In this document: positions 57,601 to 64,000 of the stretch, one piece after another
Layout: every line of letters begins with the position of its first letter
Numbering within the stretch: position 1 is the stretch's first letter
NCBI GenBank assembly: GCA_000507305.1
Contig: DF239424.1
Span: 124,001-188,000, forward strand
Length of the DNA stretch: 64,000 nt
DNA from: Breviolum minutum Mf 1.05b.01
Taxonomy: Eukaryota > Sar > Dinophyceae > Suessiales > Symbiodiniaceae
Direction of reading: 5' to 3'
Notes under the pieces: generated by a model
Told to the model about the DNA's origin: nothing
Seen by the model: only the letters and a program-made list of their open reading frames with translations
Database searches by the model: none
Program-made: the position numbers and the translations under genes

Positions 57601-60600
57601 CGAAGGAAGGTACTTGAGAGTTGTCATCTTTTCGGAGGACCTTCAAGAAAACCCCATGGATCCCGACTGCCTAGATGGATGACCATATGCCCACGAAAAG
57701 TGGGGAAACACCAGTTGCTATGATTTGAAATCAGCTTTTTAGTACACCCATCCAGTTACATCGATTTGCTACGTCACACTCAAATCTATGGAATAGGGCC
57801 TTCAGCATCAGGGAATGTGTGGGCCAAACTCTATGGCAAAATCCGTCATAATGACCTCACTTGTTGAATTGTGAACGCTTTGTCCCCAAAATCCACTATT
57901 TTTGTCGTTTTTTCCTGCATGTTGAATTTTTGCAGGTTTCTCAAATCACAATACTACAAAGCATGTTCTTCTCACTTTAATGTGGAAATCCCTTTCCAAA
58001 TCTCCGTTCAAGCAAAACAAATACCCCATGGTCTTTTGTTTGTTTAGTTGGTGTTTTTTTACGGGTTCTACCACGGTAAATCACCAACAAACCATTTGGG
58101 GAAGATATATTTTCCAACCACCTTATGCAAATCGAAGTGGTTAGGTGAATTTCTCATTGATGTTCAGTGTGGTTCAGCCTTGTTTCATGGGTAAATAATA
58201 CGATCTCCTGGCTCATCAAAGGTCATTTAGGTCCTGTTAAGGGAACTCCCTCCAAAGGACTTTAAGATAGTGAATCATGACGAAATTCACGCAACACCTT
58301 TTGGTTTCCGAGGTTTACGGACAAATGGGCAAAACTTTCTGACCTCTGGAGCCAGATTCTGGTTACACTTTCAGCTACCAAAAAACCAATAGAGGCCACA
58401 GTCCAAAGTTGAGGAAGACAGCTGAGATCTACTGGTCGTTTTGCTAAGGTGGCACGTGTTCTCAGCAACACCAACTTTGCCAACACTTTTGTCGGGGCTT
58501 CCCGGGCTTCCCAAAATCGAGTTTTGCAAACGTCTCAGCGTTGCGTTTCGGGATGCTTTGGGGTAACGATTTGCTGTTGAATTTCGGGCCTTAGGCCCGA
58601 GTTGTCGGAAAGTGTATTAACTTGGCAATCCAAACTTGGAGGTGCTAAGCTCCACGGAAAAAACATACGTGTTTTGTTTGAATGAAGAAAAAGCCGCCAG
58701 TATTCAGAGAGAGAGAGAGAGAGAAAGATTCAGAAAAAATATCCACATCCAAATTGACCCATGAAAATCATTGATTTCTAGGTGAACCGTATTTTTACGC
58801 ATGATAAATTATAAATCTTCAGATGAACCCTGTATTCCAGATTTGGGGAAGAGATGGGACCCTTTATCTAGGTTTTTCTGGCTGATAATTTGCATCATGG
58901 GAATCTAAGGCCCCCCCTCAACGCCACACTTGTTAGCGGGTTATTACCCACCATGATTCCCTCATAATTCTTTAATCAGGCCTTATTTCTGGTGACATAG
59001 GGGAGGTGTTTGCCCCCGTAGATTCCTATGATTCCATGCCAAACTCGCGGAGGTTGGGACTCCTTACTATTTGTCGCCGGAGATTTGTGAAGAAAAACCC
59101 TACAACGAGCTCAGCGACGTCGGGGCCTTAAGCATTTCTCCGGAGTGAGGATTCATACATCACCTTGAAAAGGGAAAACAAAGTGACAAGGTGAGCAATG
59201 AAAGAAACCTGGGTTCTTAAGCGTAGATTGGGGATTATATTACCCAGTCATATAGGGATTGTAATAAGCCATTAGAAAGATCCCTATCAACCAATCAGTT
59301 TGATGGAATGTCAGCCAAGGTTTTTGAACTTTGCTCAAGTGAGGGATATTCTTCCGTTTTTTTTGTTGATCTTTTTTTGCTAAAATTTGCCATTGAATAC
59401 TTGGAGGATTAGCCTCCAGAGAAGTGCTGGTGCACTCCCACTTCTGAACCTCTTCCCCCCCCGAAACAAAAAAATGGTAGACCATTCCTGGTTGGCTACC
59501 CGATGGCTACGACCACCACATGGATTCCATGAACCCAATGGTGTAAGCCAATGTGGTGATTCTTGGGCCAAAAAAATCCGTAGGAGACGAGTGCATCCTG
59601 GTTTCATAAAGGGGTTACTATATAGTACTTCACATACTTCACTAAAAAAAATGTCAAGTTCAACTAAATGATACAAACCATACAAGTCCAACAAAAATTA
59701 TACAAACCAACGATTTTCAGTAGATCATTTCCCTCACAAAAATCCAAGGTTTGGGCCTTTGGCTGCGTCGTCTATGAGATGTGCACCTTGAGGTCTGGTA
59801 GAAAATCCACCCATCTTTTTCGTTGTTTGCAAATGGGGTGCTTCAAAAAGCTACCAACCCTGCTAGGGAAGGGTGGGTTTCATTTTTGGTATGTTACAGA
59901 TGGTATTTTTCTTTTTTTCCAGAAGGGTAATTAAGGACTTTTGTGAGGGTGGTGAAACTTCAAATATTTTTTTTTTTCACACGGATCTTTGGGGCAAATG
60001 ATCCAAATTGACAAGCATGTTTTTCAAATGGGTTGAAACCACCACCTAGGATGTATTTTGTATTGGAAAAGGTTGGATTTCCAGCTAGCCATGTCGGTTT
60101 TTCCCGGGGATAAGCAAAAATGGTAAGGAAAAACCTAAAACTATGCAAAAAATACCATCATATTATATCACAGAACTTGATTTTTGAGAAGGGTTCGTTT
60201 TTCGCAACATGTTTTTTTGTGAATGAGGGGGGACATTAGACATCACCCCAATGGGGCTTCAAATTGATGGTTTTTGTTTCTTCACCAAAATATCCAACTT
60301 ACAACAGGGTTAAATAACGATAAGGTACAGAGCTCAAATATCCACGTGGAACAATAACATCATGGATATGTAACTCATAACATAGCTTTACGGCATTCAA
60401 CCACCAACATCTCCAAAGCAAATCGAAAAGGCAATGGCCAAACCACTCCAAGTTCGGTGGGTGTCTTTTCAGGTTTTTCAGGAATCACCCATGTTTTTTT
60501 TTGCAGAAGTTCGATGATGAAAAGTGGAAGCCCTGAAAGGAAAGAATGGGACCTTCCAACTATGATGTTGATTTAAGGGGCGAGCTATTGGTTTGTTTGA

Positions 60601-62808
60601 TGCGGGTTCCCCTTTTGCCTCCCAGCTATCACCGACATCCAAGGCATCCGTTTGAGGCCAAGAACCAGGCTGCACTTCTCATTAAAATTCTTCGGGGTCA
60701 GCTACTTGTGCCCAATTTTAAAAAAAAACGTCCTGGGCGTGGTTTTGTGTGTTTTTTTGTTTGCGAAGAAAACCGGAGGGAAAGAGAAAACAAACGCAAC
60801 CCGGGGTTATTTTTTTCTGACTTCTGACTTTTTTTTGTTGGTTGGTCATTGAGAGTGGACTGGTTTAGTTTTGTTTGTTTTTTCGAGGGAGAGCTACGTC
60901 AGCATTTTTTCTGAAAGGCTTTTAATAATGAAGTTTTGGTTGATTGAATATCTCAATTTTATTGGAAAATGCAAAGTCAAAAATCAAACATATCAACTTT
61001 ATATGATATGTTTGCTACATGTCCATCGATCATATTTTGTGTAATGAAAAATATTAAATCCTGCAGCGCCTGGAATGTAAAACCCATAATGGAATAAACT
61101 ACCAACCTCAACTGGTGAGTTTGCGGGATTTCTGAAACATCAACAGTTTGGTAATCAAAATGGACATCATGTGAACCTAGGCCACCCCCCGCAAGTTAGA
61201 CGATGATTTTTTTTTCGGATCCACGACTTGAGCGATACGGAAAGATGGACCAAATTTGGAGAAACGTTTACCACGTTGACGCTGAACCCACTGACGCTGC
61301 ACAGCTCATTGAAGGGTTCTGTTTCTCTCAGGTTTGCTCCCATTGACACCAAATATTCGGAGGAGATCTGAAGCCAAAGTGACCTCCAAAACGAGTTGTT
61401 GTTTGGCGTTGGGGGGTTGCAGGTGTTGAGGCAGGGGTTTGAGGGGTGCGTTTTTTGGAGCATGGATTCCAATTGAAAAAGATTTTTTGTAAAGCTGAAG
61501 CTATAGAAATTTTATGGGAATAGGCTTATGAATCTGCAGATGTTCTCAAAATCTGTGGATGATGCCAGAAGAGCCCACAGCCAGACCACGGTTGGACTTG
61601 AATGAAAGGTACACTCCAATATAATAGAAACATAGTCAAATGGCACCCCTGCAGAGCATATTTGTACGGCTAGAAGGCTAGCTACAACTGGTAAGAATGG
61701 CTAGGGTGAAGAAATCGTTGTTCCAGAATCATACTGGAAGCTTTGTAAGAAATACGATAAAATTTTACATCTTCATATGAAACAGAAAACACAAAGCTTC
61801 CTACATTTAAGAGTCAGATTTATCACTCCCCAAAAATACCAAGTAAATCCTACCTTCCAGTTGTTTCTCTCCCAATTGTTCAAAAAAAACTATATTCGAT
61901 TTTTGTTTCTCTCCCAATTCTTCCCATAAATACTCCAAAATAACTCATCGAAATACGGCGAGGATCTTCGTGAATTGATTGATGGATGCATGCAGCGGGA
62001 GTTGGGGTCTCCAACCACTCGGTCGGGGGGTTCGTTGGGAGCTGAAGATTCGTCTGATTCAACGATGGGTCGCAACTCACAACACAAGTTAAGTGACCCT
62101 TCCAATCATCCCATAGCTGTAATGTTGGGATGACATTTATATGCCAGCAAATTTTTGCTAGGCTAAGATTGAAGCAGCTGGAAAATGTTTTATCTCACGC
62201 TAACTTTTTTGATAGGAAGTAAACAGTTCTTAATTTCCATTAATGCTTTAGGCCGTTGAAAAGTTGCTCCGGGAAATAGGAAGTACATCTACAAAATGCT
62301 ACCACCAGCTCGCCTTTTGTGAGGTTTCTGTTCGGAAGAAGTCGCAAAAAAAAGGCTTGAAGCTGGTAGGCACACTAGATATGGAAGCCGAAAAGAAGTT
62401 TCCAAGAGTCTATTTATGATATCTTTTTCCTCCTACAGGTCAACCAAGCAGAAAAAATCAAAGAGCATCCACAAGATCACTGTTTGTTTCTGGGAAAATT
62501 CTTTAAATCACAATGTTTATCAATGATTCTGTTGACAACACTGGAGCTTGTCCGAGCGGAGTGTTTTCACCTGAACTTTTTCTACTTGGAAGATGGTTTC
62601 CAGAAAAAAAAAAGTGGCTGCTCATTTACCATCAACCCTCAAATTGCTATTTAAAAAAAACAACCGGCCATAGAATTGTATGTCCCTTCCAACAAAAAAA
62701 AGAGCTGACCAATTTGGCAGGGTCGCAAACACTTCCCCCACGCTGCCACCTGCCAAGATTGGTGAAACGCAGCAAGCTCACTGAGCTTTTGACCAAGCCT
62801 GTGGCCAG
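48401..62808 (+). CDS. NEK-family serine/threonine protein kinase gene, at least 19 small exons
   Basis: Spliced reading of short plus-strand exons gives a near-complete protein kinase in correct subdomain order: glycine loop LGRGSFG, VAIK-type lysine in VCKQI, strand 5 [11 protein letters not shown], helix [14 protein letters not shown], catalytic loop ILHRDIKTLNVFL, metal-binding GDLG (DLG rather than DFG), activation segment [33 protein letters not shown] and [12 protein letters not shown]. The TLNVFL catalytic loop, TPYYLSPE and HPFEAKNQ are typical of NEK (NIMA-related) kinases, which in other eukaryotes act in cell-cycle and cilium/basal-body control. Fourteen or so junctions keep the frame exactly; donors are GT, GC or GA and acceptors AG. 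Introns hold inverted-repeat elements. The 5' end (possible ATG at 48449) and the end after exon 19 are uncertain; a C-terminal tail probably continues beyond the window or is undetected. The reading is from motifs only; transcripts would settle exon ends. Confidence 0.85.
49265..49306 (+). CDS. NEK kinase exon 2: beta-2 strand
   Basis: Fourteen codons, [14 protein letters not shown], preceded by CACAG and followed by GTACGGG. Joined to exon 1 it reads SFG-VVFQVRR, the usual spacing of subdomain I. The following intron starts directly with an element of family C. Confidence 0.8.
49308..49447 (+). mobile_element. Family C element forming the donor of kinase intron 2
   Basis: TACGGGTCATCCCAGG starts one base after the exon 2/intron junction G, so the donor GTAC is the G plus the element end. 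Right arm GTGGGATGATCCTCCAAGTA. Confidence 0.8.
49498..49582 (+). mobile_element. Family D element, partial, in kinase intron 2
   Basis: TACACTGCC then core GGAGGTTTGGAAGATGATTT and GGTTCCAGCCGTTGG. Confidence 0.6.
50345..50407 (+). CDS. NEK kinase exon 3: ATP-anchoring lysine
   Basis: Twenty-one codons begin [20 protein letters not shown]. Lys of VCKQI is the expected VAIK lysine, and the downstream EAHRE supplies a helix C glutamate. Acceptor CCGAG, donor GTGGGA. Confidence 0.8.
50624..50731 (+). mobile_element. Family H element in kinase intron 3, 3' truncated
   Basis: CTGGGCAAATTATAGCGATC; core CCCAAATGGTGGTGAATAGT; ends GGTTTGGGAATTATTC. Confidence 0.7.
50939..51053 (+). mobile_element. 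Family A element in kinase intron 3
   Basis: TACTGCTGATGCAAGGAATC to GATTTCTTCTATCAACAGTA, ending 18 nt before exon 4. Confidence 0.8.
51072..51096 (+). CDS. NEK kinase exon 4 (end uncertain): helix C to beta-4
   Basis: After a TTCTCAG acceptor the frame reads VSFLQFVQ, continuing HRE-VSFLQ, the region that normally reads EVxLLxxL. A GA donor at 51097 would keep frame into exon 5. Other ends up to about 51110 are possible, so only the start is well supported. Confidence 0.5.
51159..51275 (+). mobile_element. Family A element in kinase intron 4
   Basis: TACTGTTGATGAAAGAAGTC to ATTTCTTCCATCAGCAGTA; the second copy within 110 bp, only exon 4 between. Confidence 0.85.
51420..51826 (-). CDS. Nested antisense open frame in kinase intron 4
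   Basis: From an ATG at 51826 about 136 uninterrupted codons read [40 protein letters not shown] and [20 protein letters not shown]. Composition is more protein-like and GC-richer than the surrounding intron, and it contains no inverted-repeat element. Beyond 51420 the frame runs into family A sequence, so the true C-terminus probably lies near there. The plus strand has a shorter frame (51483-51743). Could be a nested gene or retrocopy. Family not recognised. Confidence 0.4.
52107..52213 (+). mobile_element. Family E element in kinase intron 4
   Basis: TACATTCCCTAAAACTAACA to ACTGTTAGTTTCAGGGAGTG (TA). Confidence 0.85.
53152..53199 (+). CDS. NEK kinase exon 5: beta-4 strand
   Basis: After TTGTTCAG the frame reads [13 protein letters not shown], matching the conserved HPxIVxYxxSF region. 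The donor is either GT at 53194 or GT at 53200; both keep the frame into exon 6. Confidence 0.75.
53367..53470 (+). mobile_element. Family B element in kinase intron 5, 3' arm decayed
   Basis: TTACCTTCCAGTAATCTAAC then ATAGCAATGGAAAAT; right arm only CTTTTCCGTTGC. Confidence 0.6.
53683..53708 (+). repeat. (TG)n microsatellite
   Basis: About twelve TG units within kinase intron 5. Confidence 0.9.
54012..54116 (+). mobile_element. Family B element in kinase intron 5, nearly perfect arms
   Basis: TACACTCGGGTAAACTAACA then TAGCAATGGAAAAT; the 3' arm repeats it inverted (ATTTTCCATTGCTATGTTAG). Confidence 0.9.
54236..54274 (+). CDS. NEK kinase exon 6: beta-5 and hinge
   Basis: Reads [13 protein letters not shown], the hinge region (IVMEYCxGGDL in relatives). 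An alternative acceptor four bases upstream (CAG ending 54231) would add residues. The donor GTGCACC splits the glycine codon that exon 7 completes. Confidence 0.8.
55101..55136 (+). CDS. NEK kinase exon 7: GDL motif and helix D
   Basis: Preceded by TGTCAAG; reads [12 protein letters not shown] once joined to the G left by exon 6. The intron appears to begin GATTGG (GA donor). Confidence 0.75.
55391..55502 (+). CDS. NEK kinase exon 8: helix E
   Basis: Contains [20 protein letters not shown] followed by QN, the helix E segment preceding the catalytic loop (EEQIWRYFxQIxxGLxxLH in NEKs). Donor GCGATTCC; the split Arg codon AG/G is completed by exon 9, strong evidence for a GC-AG intron. Confidence 0.85.
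56156..56274 (+). mobile_element. Family E element in kinase intron 8
   Basis: TACCCTTCCCCACAACTAAC (AGCGAGTT) to CTTGCTGTTTGTTTTAGGGG. Confidence 0.75.
56630..56651 (+). CDS. NEK kinase exon 9: catalytic HRD loop
   Basis: Only 22 nt, after ACTTCCAG. It encodes ILHRDIK with the catalytic aspartate and ends before GCCCACC, a GC donor, so that exon 10 continues TLNVFL. One of the smallest exons in the window. Confidence 0.85.
57348..57401 (+). CDS. NEK kinase exon 10: TLNVFL and DLG
   Basis: Eighteen codons, [18 protein letters not shown], after CTGGCAG. It provides the catalytic-loop Asn and the metal-binding Asp in DLG. Donor GTGCCTTT. Confidence 0.85.
58449..58490 (+). CDS. NEK kinase exon 11: activation loop
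   Basis: Fourteen codons, [14 protein letters not shown], following DLG to give DLGVARVL, as in NEKs. Acceptor GCTAAG, donor GTCGGG. Confidence 0.85.
58895..59031 (+). repeat. Family M dispersed repeat in kinase intron 11
   Basis: ATGGGAATCTAAGGCC to GTAGATTCCTATG with CACCATGATTCCCTCAT and GGCCTTATTTCT inside. Confidence 0.65.
59053..59118 (+). CDS. NEK kinase exon 12: TPYYLSPE segment
   Basis: Reads [20 protein letters not shown] then SD. The GTPYYLSPE activation-segment anchor is highly characteristic of NEK kinases. Acceptor GCGGAG, donor GTCGGGG. Confidence 0.9.
59749..59792 (+). CDS. NEK kinase exon 13: helix F
   Basis: Reads [15 protein letters not shown], giving SDVWAFGC across the junction (helix F Asp-x-Trp). 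Acceptor ATCCAAG, donor GTCTGG; the final Arg codon is split AG/G. Confidence 0.9.
59946..60049 (+). mobile_element. Family F element in kinase intron 13
   Basis: AGGGTGGTGAAACTTCAAAT to GGTTGAAACCACCACCTAG. Confidence 0.75.
60644..60700 (+). CDS. NEK kinase exon 14: HPFEAKNQ
   Basis: Reads [18 protein letters not shown], the NEK signature after helix F. The donor GCTACTTG (GC) leaves CA, completed by exon 15 to Gln. Confidence 0.9.
61050..61147 (-). mobile_element. Family A element, 5' arm lost, in kinase intron 14
   Basis: Core CCTCAACTGGTGAGTTTG and arm GGATTTCTGAAACATCAACA. Confidence 0.65.
61332..61362 (+). CDS. NEK kinase exon 15
   Basis: Reads [10 protein letters not shown] after TCTCTCAG, matching the PPIxxxYSxDL region of NEKs. 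The intron begins GAGATCTG (GA donor), which keeps the frame into DLRELI. Confidence 0.8.
61963..62115 (+). CDS. NEK kinase exon 16: helix H with an insertion
   Basis: Starts [12 protein letters not shown] and, after about 28 Ser/Gly/Asp-rich residues, ends DPSNHPI. Kinases normally pass directly from CLxxD to DPxxRP, so the middle may be a real insertion or an unrecognised small intron. The donor is GC at 62116. Confidence 0.65.
62252..62365 (+). CDS. NEK kinase exon 17 (may be two exons)
   Basis: After ATGCTTTAG it reads AVEKLLRE, completing the RPxAxxLL end of the domain. The next bases (ATAGGAAGTACATCT) resemble the inside of family B elements, so the exon may stop near 62275 and a second one, [14 protein letters not shown], may begin near 62322 after TGTGAG and end at donor GTAGGC. 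Confidence 0.5.
62439..62485 (+). CDS. Putative NEK kinase exon 18 (tail)
   Basis: A good CCTCCTACAG acceptor is followed by [14 protein letters not shown] in frame with the previous exon. No homology recognised; the 3' end is not determined. Confidence 0.4.
62721..62808 (+). CDS. Putative NEK kinase exon 19 (tail)
   Basis: Between TTTGGCAG and GTGATG the frame is open and basic, ending [14 protein letters not shown]. It is exon-like in composition; membership of the kinase gene rests on position alone. Confidence 0.4.
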
Positions 62809-63265
62809 GTGATGTTGGGGGATGGTGGATTGGATGTGGGGTGATATGGATATCACCATGCGGGATGAATTTAAGGATTACTCCCCCCCCCAAAGTTTAA
62901 CAGGTCGTCCCTGCAAAAAATGATGGTGATTTTTGTTTAATGATGTTTGTAGGGATTCGATTCCATGGTAAGATTCATCACCATGTTTCAGTACCATTTG
63001 GTAGGAATATTTTTGATTTGTTTACAATTTCATTTGTCACTGGGTTTATCTATTCATTAGTCTGTGAGGCATCTAGCTAGTTGGTCACTTAGTCAATTAG
63101 TTTTTTCTTCAGTCAGCTTGACTGAGTCAGTTTGCTTGTCAAACAGGTTGTGAGTCAATTTGTCATGATTTGTCAATTCTTCAGTTTGTGGGTTAGTCAA
63201 TCTGTTTCCGCCATGCAAATCGAACAGAGCTTAGCAGAACTTGGTTCAGAAATCCGGATAAGTCC

Positions 63266-63389
63266 TACTGTTGATGGCAACCAGAAATCCGACTGTCACT
63301 AGTTGAGGTTGGTAGTTTATCCCCATTATTTACCAGGGTTTTAGCACCGTCCAAACGGTGGTTGTTTGGGATTTCTGAACCATCAAGAG
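63266..63389 (+). mobile_element. Family A element with asymmetric arms
   Basis: Starts TACTGTTGATGGCAACCAGA but ends TTTCTGAACCATCAAGAGG, so the two arms belong to the two sub-types. Confidence 0.75.
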
Positions 63390-64000
63390 GATCAGTTCCA
63401 CCCAAAAATGGAGGGGGTTGAGTTGAGTTGCCTGTTTTTTTGGGTAGCTTCAAACTGTTCCATCTCCAGATGGATACTGCAGATGTTCACTGGTTTGTGG
63501 AGGTTCATCTCAGTGCAACTCCGTGCGGTGCACTTTTTTCATCTACAAAAAAAGCCGCCTTTTCAACAATGAGGTAACAAATTGTACCTATGATTAAAAA
63601 AAAAGATCGAATCTAATCTAGGTGATAATTTCAAAAAAATCGATGCTTCAAATTTTTACCAAAATTAATGTTTTGATGAAAAAAAGGATGTTTCAAATTT
63701 CGTGGTTTTTCAGCACCAGACTCCGGAGGTCGTGGGCCTCCCGTTTGGAGATACCTCTCCAGGTCGTGGGCATTCCATGTGGAGTTGTGAGATAGGGTTG
63801 TGACAGGTTTTCACCAATAAATACACGGGTTTTTCCTCGGTTTTTGTTGGGGTGTTGGTTGAAAAAGTCTAGAGCTTTCTGGATAAGTTGCCGGAATGTT
63901 TGAGATTTTGGCCAGATAAAAGAATCAAAAGATACTAAAAGATGGTTTCAGATACTTTCTTGCAAGATATGCAGTTGAATCAAGTGTTGTAATCTTTTAC

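Noticed and set aside
185-63389. Regularly recurring short repeats as a CRISPR array
   Set aside because: Repeats are dispersed inverted-repeat elements at irregular kilobase spacing, not direct repeats with uniform spacers.

Overview
The window looks like nuclear DNA of a dinoflagellate, probably of the Suessiales (Symbiodiniaceae or Polarella-like). That is inference from gene structure, with no database search. The evidence is: very short exons (22-150 nt) separated by 0.1-2 kb introns; intron donors that are a mixture of GT, GC and GA; acceptors mostly AG followed by G; a ubiquitin-like plus ankyrin-repeat protein of the kind abundant in these algae; and, just upstream of that one intronless gene, a degenerate copy of the 3' part of the dinoflagellate spliced leader. 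No rRNA, tRNA, CRISPR or bacterial-type operon was seen. Most longer open frames here are intron noise.

Layout. 0-7 kb: introns packed with short inverted-repeat elements, one convincing unknown exon at 3.1 kb. 7-17 kb: exons of a phytanoyl-CoA-dioxygenase-like (2-oxoglutarate/Fe) protein, with the HxD exon at 8.6 kb and the distal-His and C-terminal exons at 15.7 and 16.1 kb, interrupted by a 2-kb satellite/decayed-ORF island (11.4-13.5 kb, containing an assembly gap). 17-34.5 kb: a string of unknown plus-strand exons. 35.0-36.7 kb: the intronless ubiquitin-like/ankyrin gene, apparently a retrogene, broken by an assembly gap and a frameshift. 38.9-39.6 kb: an unidentified 231-codon open frame. 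40-48 kb: further unknown exons. 48.4-62.8 kb: a NEK-family protein kinase gene, reconstructed here from 19 proposed exons that supply nearly all kinase motifs in order.

The unifying feature is the dispersed short inverted-repeat elements (about 90-150 bp, at least a dozen families, more than 50 recognisable copies). They occupy the introns and behave like introners. Several families share outer ends beginning TAC and ending GTA. When such an end follows a G, the junction reads GTAC, a ready-made splice donor. In one family the 3' arm ends in TTTTCAG-GG, a ready-made acceptor. Families differ mainly in their inner arms, which have changed on both sides together. Intergenic and intronic stretches not listed individually hold only diverged relics of these families, AT microsatellites, or nothing I could recognise.
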